NCBI GenBank assembly: GCA_905221605.1
Contig: CAJNDS010002512.1
Span: forward strand, 442,360 to 506,359
DNA length: 64,000 nt
From: Symbiodinium natans
Lineage: Eukaryota; Sar; Dinophyceae; Suessiales; Symbiodiniaceae
Reading direction: 5' to 3'
The position numbers and the translations under genes are program-made. Below, in pieces: positions 39,687 to 50,990 of the stretch (its first letter is position 1; every line of letters begins with the position of its first letter). The notes beneath the pieces were generated by a model. That model had not been told where the DNA came from and ran no database searches. It worked only from the letters and a program-made list of their open reading frames with translations.

Positions 39687-40439
39687 TCAACGGTTGTTCA
39701 AGGACAGACTGGCCAGGGGATGCTGCCCACCGAGGACGAGGTGTTGGCTGACCGCAAGGATTGCCTGCACTAATACGAACGGACGTTCGCGGAACAAGTC
39801 GAGAGCCGCCCGCCAAGCCTGACCTAGTTCCGGATGCGCGGCCCACAAAGGGAGCACGGTTCGGCCTGCCGCTGCGAGGAGGAGTGGGACGTAGATGGGT
39901 GAATTAGTTGGCGCGGCGATGGGTTCCAGCGGGGGGCCGAGTTCGCCGCAGGCAACACGCGTTTCGGGTTGAACACGCGAGGGCGTGGCAAGGGGCCCGC
40001 AACACACCCAGCCGCGCTGATTGATCCGGAGATCGACATGCCATGACGCCAGGCGCCCGCAGGAGCGCATGCAAATCCAGCGTGCTTCCCGAGCATCAGC
40101 CACGGAGAACGTGCGTGGATACAAGCAGCGCGTCGCTGTGCAACGGAGCGAACGTGTGGCGGCACGTGGGGCAGTAGCCATGGTGGTGCAGGCATGCCAC
40201 CAGGCAGCCCAAGTGCACGGCTCCGGAACAGGACGGGAAGTTGGGGCGGCGTGCGGTCCGGGGGCGCCCGGGCGAACGTCCTCCAAGCAAAGTGGGCAAG
40301 CCCGCGCAGCTGGGGCTTCACCCGCAGGGGCGGGAGCCAGCGGTGTCCGGTCTCCAAAGGAGAATTCGGGTGAGGGGCTGTCGGGCACGGTCAAGGGGGA
40401 GGCGGGGAGGAAGGGTGGGGAAAGTGCACGCCGCGACAT
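39687..40439 (-). pseudogene. ORF with split RING-like zinc domain
   Basis: The 250-codon frame encodes ACPLCLEDV (near 40310) at the start of a RING-like domain, but the expected remainder (HLGCLVACLHHHGYCPTCRH, 40096-40299) is in another frame, so a frameshift lies near 40200-40260. Downstream the first frame resumes with a Leu/Ala-rich segment (IYVPLLLAAAGRTVLPLW). A real RING-type protein could be an E3 ligase, but a repeat-rich setting suggests a decayed retroelement ORF or pseudogene. Confidence 0.45.
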
Positions 40440-40689
40440 GTTGCAACCGTTGCTGTGCAGGGTATGTAAAGGCCGTTACAAATGATGTGAGTTTAACAGT
40501 TTGCTGTGCAAGGCTATATGCAGCGACCTGCAGCAGCGGCCACACGCAAAAGGCGGGCCGCAGGCCGACCGAAGTCGGCGTTGCCACGAGGCGAGCCTGC
40601 AAAGAGGGAATAGCAGCGACGGATCGTACAGCTCGACTGACTGGCAGGCGTGAGGCCGCGGCCAGAAGATTGAATAGCGACTGGCTGAG

Positions 40690-41110
40690 GAGGCAGGCAG
40701 CAGCACGCCGCAGGCCCCCAACCTCAGCGCAGCAAGTGACAGCACCACGGGTATGATCCGACAGGGGCTCTTTCTTTAAAAAAATAAACGGTGGCTTGGC
40801 CGAGTGCAGGGGCAAGAGCTGGTCTGTTGGCAGCGCGCCGCAAGCCTTTGGGGAAGGTAGCGGCCGAGCGCAGGCCGAAGCGGCGCCCCCTCGAACTCGG
40901 CGGGCAGCGGCACGCCGCAGGCCCAACCTCAGCGTGGCAAGTTACCGCAGGACAAGGTAATGAGAGTGATGGCCCGCCAAAAAAGATTATATTGGAAAAG
41001 GAAAAAGTGGCGTTTTGCAGATCACAAGGGTCGAGGCAGGGCCGTGGGCAGCGCGCCGCAAGCCTTTGGGAAAGGCAGCGGCCGAGCGCAATCCGAATCG
41101 GCGCCTCCTC
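40690..41110. repeat. Two diverged tandem copies of about 215 bp
   Basis: The segment with GCACGCCGCAGGCCC...CAACCTCAGCG at about 40700 recurs at about 40912, and CGCCGCAAGCCTTTGGG at about 40834 recurs at about 41055. Spacing of 211-221 bp indicates a diverged tandem duplication. High GC opens several frames, but they follow the repeat. Confidence 0.6.
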
Positions 41111-41478
41111 AAACCCTGCGCTTCGCGGGCCGATTCCTCCGCGTACCACCTCGGCGCGTAGGCTGTTTGGGATTTGCTTTGGCTGCGCCGGGCCATGGGC
41201 CGCGTTGGTTTGGGTGGGCGAACCGCAGATGCAGAAGCTGCAGGAGGAGCCGAGGGTGCGTGTGCCCGTCGCCGCGCCGGCGGTGGTGGGGGTGTCGGTG
41301 GCCGAGGCAGGTCGGAGGGTGCCACACTTGGTGGGTTTTGGGGAGCCCGCTCGCCAGCGAGGCTCCCCCCCGTCGCAACGAAGTCGGCGACGTTGATGAG
41401 GAGGAAGTCGCGATCAAGGACGGCCACGAAGGAGTTTTGGCCGAGCGTGGCCTCCACACATTGCATGCGGCGGCACAA
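40987..41478 (-). CDS. Possible retrogene downstream of the spliced-leader relic
   Basis: 163 codons from ATG 41478, on the strand that carries a spliced-leader relic 140 bp upstream (41618-41639). The first 40 residues (MCRRMQCVEATLGQNSFVAV, then a DRDFLLINVADFVATGG segment) look protein-like; the rest is Pro/Ala/Arg-rich and enters the 215-bp repeat. No family is recognised. If the relic marks a retroposed mRNA, this is its most likely coding region, now decayed at the 3' side. Confidence 0.35.
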   Translation of the reverse strand: MCRRMQCVEATLGQNSFVAVLDRDFLLINVADFVATGGSLAGERAPQNPPSVAPSDLPRPPTPPPPPARRRAHAPSAPPAASASAVRPPKPTRPMARRSQSKSQTAYAPRWYAEESAREAQGLRRRRFGLRSAAAFPKGLRRAAHGPASTLVICKTPLFPFPI

Positions 41479-41617
41479 GGAAGCCCTCCCCTGTACCTAC
41501 CCGACGCCCCCCAGCTGCCCCCAGGGCCCAAGGGCGTCGAGAGACCCCCCAGCTGCACGACAGTGCCCAGGAGCAGTCTCGTTTTCTCTGAGCCACACCT
41601 TGCGCCAACATGCTGTA

Positions 41618-41639
41618 CGTGAGCCAAAATGGCTACGGT
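41618..41639 (-). other. Dinoflagellate spliced-leader (DinoSL) relic
   Basis: Read on the minus strand, the 22 bases match the 22-nt dinoflagellate trans-spliced leader (5' DCCGTAGCCATTTTGGCTCAAG) at 21 positions; the one difference is at position 21. In dinoflagellates the leader is added to mRNA, so a genomic copy next to a coding region marks reverse-transcribed mRNA. A stand-alone SL RNA gene is unlikely, as the base after the leader is not the expected GT donor (it reads TACAGC). Confidence 0.75.
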
Positions 41640-43887
41640 TTGTTTTCTTGCATTTTACCGTTTGCAATGATGGGGCGATGTGTATTTTGATAGACTGGTC
41701 GCGCATTTGCGTGCGCGTTGCAAGCCGGGCAGCGTTTACAGCATACACGCACAACAGCTGTTTTGGTCCAGGCAGGAACGAATGACCAAAAAACCATATT
41801 GCAGAAAGTGTGGTCTTGCATCACCAGTCACAAGAGAACATCGGCAAATAACAAAGCAACAAGTGCAGCAGAATACTTGCTGGGAAATTGTATTCGCATG
41901 TGCGCTTGCATGACAACTTCTCATGCTAAATGGAAGCCGTTTGGGATCATTGTGCTGGAAGTTACGCTGGTCCACGGCCCAGCATGCTAAGCAGGGAGGA
42001 AACCTTTCGCTGTAGATTCCTCTGCAGGGAACTCCCCGTGCAGTGATTGCTGAGTGTCCCGCAACTAAGTTCGGCGGCTGCAGTGCATGTACGGCAAGAT
42101 CTGCTGAGAAAAACGTGGCCGCAGGCAGCAAGCTGCAGTTGAGCATTTGTTTTCGTGGCCGTCCATGTTTTCAGTGTGAGAGTGGTCGAAAGCGATCCCT
42201 GTTCGTGTGCATTTTTCATCCAAGTCATGTTATGTATCTCCACGCATTCAAAGCTGTCCGTTGTTGGCATGTCATCTTCTTTAATTGCAACATGTGTCTC
42301 AACACGATGCTTCTGATTGATTACTGGGAACGTGAGCCTGATCACAGTGTTTTCGGCACCATTGGTGGGTTATGGTGTACTGCAACAAATGCAAGGAGCT
42401 GTGTAGCAAATGTGTGAAAGAAAACAGATATGAGCGGAACCAGATGGTGCGAATCCCTGCTGTTGAGTGATGTTTGAGAGAATGGAGCATAAGACGCGAT
42501 TGAAGCAAATGTTATGCACGACATTTCGCAAAGCTGCGCACCGAAGTAATGCAGCGTCCAGACAGCTCTGGGTTTGCATGAGGATCGCTCCATCTGGGAC
42601 GTCGGTAAAAAGTGTGAGAGGTAAAGGAAGTTTAAAACAACTTGGTGGCAATGCTTTCTTCTTTGTACAGGCGGGTAGGCATGAAACACGTTTGTTTTGA
42701 ATGCACACACCGATGCCATGCTCAAATTTGGCCGATACCAAGAAGGTGATTTGAAGAATGGCGTTTACAAGCAGACGTTTGTTTGTCAGCACCGGACGTG
42801 GGTGTTGTCATGCGGTGTCATGCGGTGTCATGGGGCGCCTCATAGCACAAGGCGTTTATAAACATGCGATGGCACCGTATGGGACAAATGGGTCTCGTCT
42901 ATAATTTGGAAATTTCATCGTATGGCAAGCACACTATTTGAAAAACACGCGGTGCATTCCGGAAAAAAATGGTGTCAACTGTTGCTTTGCTTGCAGGCAC
43001 CCCCAGAGTGGATTGAGGAAGCAGAGGCCAAGGCACGGTTCTTGTCCGACCGCTGTGCACAAGACAAGATTCATGCAAACGTGTGTAAGTGTAGACCAAA
43101 TGTCCACTGTAAGGAGTTACTGCGTACCCATCTAGAATCACCTGATTTGGCCGCTTGGCTAATTCTGGCTGTTTTGATCTTTGCTGTTTTGAGTTTGGCG
43201 AATATGGTCATCGGCGTTGTGCCCACGAGGAAGACGCTCTAGCAGCAGTTCTGACGGCTTCCGCTGCTTACCCCTTCCCAGCATCAAGCAGCCATTTCGT
43301 TCGTACAAGGTGCCGGACATGAGGCAGTGGTAAGGTTGGGAAGAGTCAAGTGCCAGGACATTGTTGTCGCTCGTTGAGCCCTGCGATGCCCATGTGTTGG
43401 AGGCGGGCGTATGAAATTGTTAGGGGGAACTGAGCGAAATCTTTGCCCCGTCCCGTGCTGGCAGGTCAAGTTGGAAACTTGGCAGCTTTCAGAGTCCAGA
43501 TGTGGCCTCGCAGCCGGATCTGCAAGGACACCTGTGCTTGCTTCTCAGGACTCGCTTCAGTTTGATTCCGTGGTGCTGCGCTCAGCTTCTACATGGAACG
43601 GTGCAGAACGGGACGCTGCGGGGCGCCGTTTTTGCATACGTAAGGTTGTGCAAAACTTGGTTCCGAACTAGCAACATCTAGGCCCGCCTAGCAAAGTTTT
43701 CCGAGAAACAGCAACGAAAAAGTAGTGATACCCCTCACATCCCCAGTTGCTCCTCCACTCCCTTCCCTTCGGTGGTGGGGTTTGGAGCTCCAGGGTTCAG
43801 AGTCCCGCCACCCCACCGAGCCCCCCATGTGGTCGGGTTTTGCGTTGGCAGGCCTTAAGTCTTCATCAGGGTTTGAGGGTTTGAGGT
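41640..43887. other. Host DNA, no supportable gene
   Basis: Some Cys-rich short frames (for example CFQCESGRKRSLFVC near 42165-42205 and CNKCKELCSKCVKEN near 42380-42425, plus) and a possible exon after a TTGCTTGCAG acceptor near 42998 are visible, but none can be joined into a gene. Confidence 0.4.
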
Positions 43888-44543
43888 TTAAGTAGTGCAG
43901 AGTTTTTTTTTAAGGAGGCCTTGCGCGCGTCGTCGCGCGCTTTGGCGCCATCTCAAAAGAAGGGCTCTTAACCGCACGTGCTGTTCGGTGGTTGTGTTCG
44001 TGAGGGTTAACTCTTGCGGGCTTGCGGTGTGGTCCGGCTTAAGGTGAGGGAAATGTCTGGCAGCACCGACTTCTAAGTAGTATGGGAATTGCATACCACG
44101 ACGTCTACCTTTGAGGAGAATTCTGTCTTTGTACGAGGCCCCGAATACAATGTCATGTGTTATCTGATCCCTGTCCTGTTGAAAGACCCTGACTAGATAA
44201 TATCTGTACTGGGCGTCGGTAAGAAATTGTGAGGGCAATCGAGGGTATTGGGCTCGCCTCCAAACCTCAGAGTTGGGAATTCGTGAGTAGTCGATGCCTT
44301 AATTCTAAGTGCTCGCCTAAGGAACCGGGAATACTGGCCGTCGACCCTTTTGAGCTGTTTATCCGTTAGGGAGGGGGTTGAAGTGTGTTGGAAGGCTACT
44401 TCGACGGGTTTGATCCAGGACAGCTGTGATCCTAAGTATTTTGCTTGCGGTGTGGTCTTGACTGCTGAACCATCCCTGAACGTAAGTCCTTTCGGGCACG
44501 ATTTGGGGTGCTCGATAACTTCCATTTTAGATTGGTTCGGCAC
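43888..44543 (-). pseudogene. LINE 3' fragment C, frameshifted
   Basis: The first frame (44193-44543) has FRDGSAVKTTPQAKYLGSQL, then KRVDGQYSRFLRRALRI, the order seen in the C-terminal region of non-LTR reverse transcriptases after the catalytic palm. The second frame (43888-44238) continues with DRILLKGRRRGMQFPYYLE. The catalytic part is absent (5' truncation), and an A-rich tract (T run on plus, about 43906-43914) lies near its 3' end. It belongs to a different family from A and B. Confidence 0.6.
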
Positions 44544-46456
44544 GCGTTTCGTGTGAGAGGGTCCTCGATCAGGTTCCGAAAACGTACCAAACTCGTGCTT
44601 TAGTACTCGAACGTTCGAAGTTTGTTTTTTGATATTTCTATTTTTTGATCCTGGGCTGCTTTTTTTTTTGATCCCTTTTCTTGTTTTTGATGCTGCAGCC
44701 CCTAGGGTTTAGGGCTTTCGGATTTTAGGGTTTTGGGGTAGGGCCGGGTAGGAGGGGCATCCTCGAAAACGTGACTGTTGGCACCTTTGTGAACGTGAAG
44801 AAGATACGAGGTGCGAACAGTGACGACAGTTTCAGTTTCGGACGGCGAACTTAGAGGGGGCTACCAGGGCCCAGGAGCGGGCATCATACACATGTGTGGT
44901 AGGAACGCGAAGCTCCAAAAGGACGACAATTAGGGAGGGGGGGATATGTACAAAAGTGTATTGAAACGCCACAACCCCGCTCCACCGCGTCCTAGGCTCA
45001 ATATGTAGGCCTTCGCCACATGGGTTTGGAGTCGCTGAGCTGCTGAGGCCAAAGATGGCGAAGATGAGAACATTTCGCACGCCTACCACGTGCGCTTTAG
45101 ATTACATGGGGCTGGTCCGTGGGCCATGGGCCCAGCTTACGAAGGGTAGCACCTGGCTATCACTATCACTCACGGTATTCCTGTTGGTAGACCTTTCGAG
45201 CAGAGTTGCTAAAAAGTCAGGTGAACAGCCCGACATTTGTTGTCCACGACAGTGCGGACAGAGGACTTGGTGCGGTGCTGTTTTCTTTCATCATCTAGCG
45301 TCATTTACTGCAAGTCGTGCGTTAGAGAGAGGCATCAGGGTGTTGAGTTTCGAGCCCAGCAGGACCAGTGGAGGTTCAGATGGGGACGGCAGTGCGCTTC
45401 CTGGTTCCATTGTCTGGTGGGGACAGTCGCCTGGCAGCGAAGATTTGGCAGTATTTGTGGGTTTTGACCCCTGTTGAGCTTCTTTCGCCACCAAGGCCTG
45501 ACCCATCTATTTAGTGGGAACTTGGCTACGGGGCTGGAGATCCAACTTCGTGAGGAAACTAGTACCTCGAACCGCCGCTTGTCTTGAGATTTATTCCAGC
45601 AGGTTCTGCCAGTGCGAACTCGTAGTACATTGTTGGCATTGTATGCAGCAAATCACTCTCTTTTTCGTTGCTCGGTTCGAGTAGGTTTTGTGAACCTCGA
45701 GCCCGTTGCAGGTTGGCTCAAGGTCACGAACACATAAGCTGCAACACTTTTCGGTAGCCGCGGTGCAGCGATGGCACAAGAAACCAGTGACTGGGTAGGG
45801 CACGGTCGAAAATTGAATCCGCATTCCGCCTTGTATGCGGAGTGTGTACGGCAAAAACACATTCCGATCTTCTAAATGCCTTTGTTGCTTGAAGGTAGGT
45901 GCGGAGGATTGTTGAAGAAAAAATCTCGTGCACTAGCAGTCATGCAAGGCACCAGTTTACATGGAGAACTTGTTGCACCAGATTCTGAGATGCACTTTGG
46001 GGAGGACGTGTGGCACGTGAGAGGCAAGCAGCACAAGCAAAACCAGGCGAAGGTTCATCCGACATTGACCTATTGCGACATGGATAGTTCGATTGATGAG
46101 CTAGGGTTTAAATTCTCGGACAGTGGGAAGAAGTTTGTCTGCGCATGGTCACGCATGATCACGTATTTGAGTGCAGACATCCGTCAAGGAGCTGCTTGCC
46201 TTTTTCATTGATGCCGACGAGTCAGATGGACATGGTTCCTTTCGCACAAAGATCCGGCTTAGCCGACCTGGAGCGTCCTTGAAACCGTGCCTGCTTCTGG
46301 GCTGCGAACATGTGTATGTAATGTTTGTATTAGTGTTTGTGGTACAAGAGTTTCGAAAACATGAGACAAGTACCCATTGCTGATGACCCAAACCAGGCTT
46401 TCGTGCTCCGCAGCCTCTGTACCGCAGGGAGATTGGCTGGGCCATCATGTGGCTTG

Positions 46457-46570
46457 ACTTCTCTATACTTCCCTAACCAAGCCTCCAACCGCCAATCTTG
46501 CAGCCCTGCCTCTCTATACTTCCCTAACCAAGCCTCCAACCGCCAATCTTGCAGCCCTGCCTGGACAGGC
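46457..46570. repeat. Two-copy direct repeat of about 57 bp
   Basis: TCTCTATACTTCCCTAACCA through CAGCCCTGCC is present twice head to tail with almost no differences, indicating a recent duplication. No gene is associated. Confidence 0.85.
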
Positions 46571-47704
46571 TTGTCTAAACATGAAAGTTGACCCGAGATT
46601 CGCAGAAGCGGAAGACCTGCCGGAATCAACATAATTTCTGCACAAGAGCGACAGAGCCTTCGCGGCACGCTCGGCCGAATGCCCTGTCAGGGGAACAGTT
46701 TTCAAAGAAAATGCCCGTTTGCCAGGCACCAGTCTCAAAAGAGATGCAAAAAATGACTGTTCCTGCCGTTCTTCGCCATGCCGCAGCAGCGCGCGAAGTC
46801 GGTTTGGCTAAGTGCTTACTGGAAGGTGTGTGCCAAGAAGGTCGCTAACTCTTAAGCCTGCTGTTTACGCTGTTCCTCGTTCTTCTAGCCTCGCGCAGCA
46901 ACGCCATACCATATCTATCCTTTGGGCATTTGCTTCACTGTGAGCCCCTCAGACAGTCATCTCAGCAGGTCCGAAACGGGAGCAACCGAGTGTGTAGGAT
47001 CAAAAATGAACATACGTACCTGCCCTGTGCTGATCCTTGTTAGAACTGTTCGTATCTACCCCCAAACGGAAACTTGCACTTTCCGCAAGTCAGGTCTCTC
47101 TTTCCCTGCGATTTTCTCGGACTGTGGCCGCCCTGGATGCCCCGCCTTGGCCATGCGAGGCCCATGCGCAAGCCGTGGCGTCTTGGCAAGTCCTGGGCTG
47201 GGAAGTTCAGAATGAAGTGAATGGGCTGGCTTCGGGGGTTGTCACGGCGGCGTGGTGCCGGGCTTGAGGGTTCGCTTGCGTGAGCTGTGGCTGCTTCGAC
47301 CATAGGGCACAGGGGCCCTTCCAGCTTAGGCGAGTGGAGGTCCAGAGGACTGAAACACATCGAGGGGGGTCGTTTGGAAAGTTGCAGAACAGTCGTGTTC
47401 TCCCTCTTTTGCCTGCTCGTGCTCACTCCCGCTCCCCTACCTTTCCCCTCTCGTTCTCAATCTCTCTTCTCTGTTTCTGCTACGGTCCTACGCAGGGACA
47501 TGGTGTGTAACGAGCCATGCCCATAGCCTGTTGTGCTTAACAGCTTGTGGCTGCTAGTGACTCCGTCGAGGTAGCGTCTGGGCTCCCGACACTTTAACAC
47601 TCACATCCTGTAATTTTAATGCTATGCGCCCCGCCTCGGCCTGGCCCAGCGCATCCGCGTGAGCATGGTTATTCCGCAGCGCCCAAGTCGCTGGACCCCA
47701 AGCA

Positions 47705-47825
47705 CTAAGGGTTGGGTTTAGGGTTTAGGGTTCCGGCTTTTTGGTTTATGGTTTGGGGTTTAGGGTTGAGGGCTTAGGGCTCAAGGTTCACGGTTTGGGG
47801 TTTAGGGTTTTTGGGTTTAGGTTGA
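47705..47825. repeat. Degenerate TTTAGGG telomere-type block
   Basis: Repeated GGGTTTAGGG-like units with many variants (GGTTTATGGTTTGGGG) form the longest telomere-type block in the right flank, followed by long G runs (47838-47875). Confidence 0.75.
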
Positions 47826-50689
47826 AGGTTCCTCAAGGGGGGGGGGGGTGGCAGCGTAGGGGGCGGGGGGGGGGGGGCAAGGGGGCGGGGCAGGGGGCCA
47901 AACCGGAGGGGGGGGAGCTAGGGGGCTCAACTGCCCCTGGTCCTGGCGAACGTCCGCTTTCAGATGCCCATGGGGGGGTACCCTTTCCGGAAAAAAGGGT
48001 GGACGCCTCGGCGGATTCTGGGCCCTGGCGCCCTGAGCCTGACCCCTAAACAGTGTGGGATAGAAGGTAGGATACCGAAACCTCTTATATCCGGCAGCCC
48101 ATCCCATTTAAAGCTACCTGCAAGATCCCGAAACATGCTCAGAAAGAAAAAAGCAGTGGGCGCTGTAGCCCTCGAGGACGGCGGCTTTGGGATTCCAGGG
48201 TTGCGAGTCTCCGTGGAGCGCTTCTTTGCCTCTTGGCGAATCCTTGTGGTTACAGCGGTCACGGGCTTTCTTGGGTATTGCAGATAAGCATCGTGTGGGC
48301 TCAGGCTGGGAATTCAGGACATGGGGCTTGGACTCACTTGAGTGAAGCTGGGTATCTGTGCCCGCCAGTAGCCGCCAGTACCTCTCCAAGATACCTCTCC
48401 GCCCCAAAGACCTTTGAATCCAAAACTCTTCGATCCAAAGGTTCACCCAGCGGAGGTGAAACATCAGACCCACCACCGCTCATAGCTCTTGACCAACAGT
48501 GTCTTCACAGGCTTCTGCTGCAACACCCTTGTGTCACTTGTGTGCTTCTTTTGATGGTCGCCTAGGCATCCCTCCTGGAGAAGCCGAGGTGACTCCGGTT
48601 GTGCATTGTTGCGGGCAAGACTATGTTGATCAACTAGTGGCCTTTATGGCAACAAAGAATGCGTACTTAAGCAAACGAACAGTCCAGAAGAACCGGGCCT
48701 GGATGAGGCCATGGTATTGCAGAGACTTTGGAGACTTTGGAGTCTCTCTTATGACGATCAAATTCATCATTTTGCCCGGTATCCATTCAACCTTGAAGCA
48801 ACAGCCGACTGTACATCCAAGAAGATAGTGGCCGTGTAGCTGATAGGTTGAGTTTGCTAAACCCACACTTTGGAGTCAACAGAAACAAGTGCTGCACTGG
48901 GTTGCCAAGAGATTTTCAGGTTTGATTGAATGATCGGGAGGTGACTCGGGCGTGCTTTCGAGATGTGCTGCAGTCTCTCTGGGTGGTGACGCATGCTGCG
49001 CATGCAGCACAGATGCTGCAAGGGCAGGGATTCAAATTGAGTCGAGCTTTTCGGGTTTAAGGTTTGGGCATGTTTGGGTAGGTTTGGCTCTGTGCCTGGA
49101 GAGAGGAGCGGCATCAGGTAGCAGCTTAAGCGCCGCATCAGGAGGAGTGAAGAACCACAGTTGAGTGTTGAGCCCCTTCATTTCTAGCCTAGATCGGTTT
49201 GCAAAAAAAACTTCCGAGTTTATTTTGCTCGTTCTTTTTGCAGGCTGGCAGAGCTGCCCCCATCTCCAGGCAAGTGCATTGGTGCATTCTTTTATCTAAC
49301 GTTGTCACACAAGCTAGCCTCTGAGGGCTAGCGGAGTTTTCTGTGAAGCGCTAGCTGCCATGGGCGTGCCACGAGGACTGTTTTGTTCATTCGTAGAAGG
49401 GTTGTTTTGGGGCCATTGAGGGCTTCCTTTCTTGTTGACAAATAAACGGCTCTTCCTTGCACGTGAACCCTCTTGTACTGCAATAGAACACCTAAATTCT
49501 GGAAAAGCAGGGCCCGTAGTGGGACGTTTTCTGTAAAAGAACGGCTTCGTTGAGCGGGCCGGGCCCTTTTATTGGCTTTGAATGCAGGGCTACAAATCCA
49601 AGCTCACTACGAGACAGATCGTCGGGGGGTTTCTACACTCTTGAAGGCCGCGATGGTTCAGTGAAGGAGAAGGAAGACGTGGACACGCTTCGAGATGAGC
49701 TAGACGAGCCCCGGCAGATATTGGTGTGAGATGTGTGCGGTAGGGCAGTCTTTGGCAGTGTTGGACGTTGGAACGTGGGTTCCCGAAGCCATGGGCCTCA
49801 GTCTTCCTGCATGTGAGAATCTGTGAGTGTCATCGTCGGAATGCTTCGTCGAAGTACATGCGCCTCGTGAACTGCTGCTGAGGATTTGGCCATTCTTGGG
49901 TCGCCCATGCCTCATGCCCAGGTTCAGGCGGATGTTGCTTTAACTCCCGACTCATGGACAAACGAGAAAAGTCCTTGGACTTAGTTACGCGTGTCGGCCC
50001 ATTCTCGCAGCTTGTGCCCACATGCATGCCACGCAAACCTCAAGACTGAAAAGGTCCAAAGCGCAAAGCCCATGCTACTTGCTTACTTGCGATTCTAACC
50101 CCACGTGTACGAAGGACATACCCCAAATCCAGCAGTGGTGCTTGCAACAGAGCATTGTTCCAGCTGTGGACCCCTAAACCCCCAAACCCACACCTGCCTA
50201 TGTGCGGACCCAGCTGCTTTTCCGTGCGTTTTTCGTTTCTAAATTTTCGTTCGCCGCAGCTGCCGTTTTCTTTCGGAATTTTAGTTAGCCATTTGAAACG
50301 AAGTGCTGCATGCGGCCTTCGGCATCATGCCGCAAGTGTGATGAGTATTGCCAGCATCCTTGTCGAAGTTTCGGGGTAGAAGTGCATTCGAATTTCCTCT
50401 TGCACTGCGGCCTTGAAGCAAGTCCATTGCACCTCGCAGGATTCGCCCGTGTCTAGCTCCAAGCCACCTGCGGAGGATGCAGCTCTGCATGCCGACTTTG
50501 TGGAGGACCGGGTAAACAATGTAAACAGGCAGTTCGCAGCAAAACTTGATTCGGCTGCTCTTGCTGCTGCAGATGCGGGTTTGCGGACGGCATAGACAAG
50601 AGTGCCTGACGATGACAGGGTTTTGTTCGTTTGTCCTTCTGTCTAAGAGCTCCTGCCATCAGAGCAAGTTCCGCCGAGGATCCACTTAC

Positions 50690-50990
50690 AGAAACTTGCA
50701 GAGAGTCCTGCCGAGTGTCCCCGGAGTGCCCACCCCCAGAGATTCTTGCAGAGTTCTGCCCAGTGTTTTCAGAGGATTCCAGTTGGGTCGGGCATCCCTG
50801 AACCCACCCCAGAGAATCTCCTGTCCAGTCCCGCCTGGGTACCCCTCGACCCCCCAGAGAATCCCACAGTCCCGCCGAGTATCTGGGCACCCCCAAAAAA
50901 ACCCACAGAGTCCTACCGAGTATTCTTGGAGTGCCCACCCCTTACGATGTCGCAGAAGATTTCGTGGAGTGCCCACCTCCCTGGAGAGTC
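50690..50990. repeat. Degenerate minisatellite, GAGTGCCCACC type
   Basis: Irregularly spaced units containing GAGTGCCCACC, CAGAGAATC and TCC(T/C)GCCGAGT recur every 45-60 bp. The same type of unit recurs at 60590-60880. Confidence 0.6.

Noticed and set aside
42043-42417. Cys-rich frame as a piggyBac-type transposase end
   Set aside because: The Cys spacing is irregular, no catalytic core is nearby and the pieces are in different frames.
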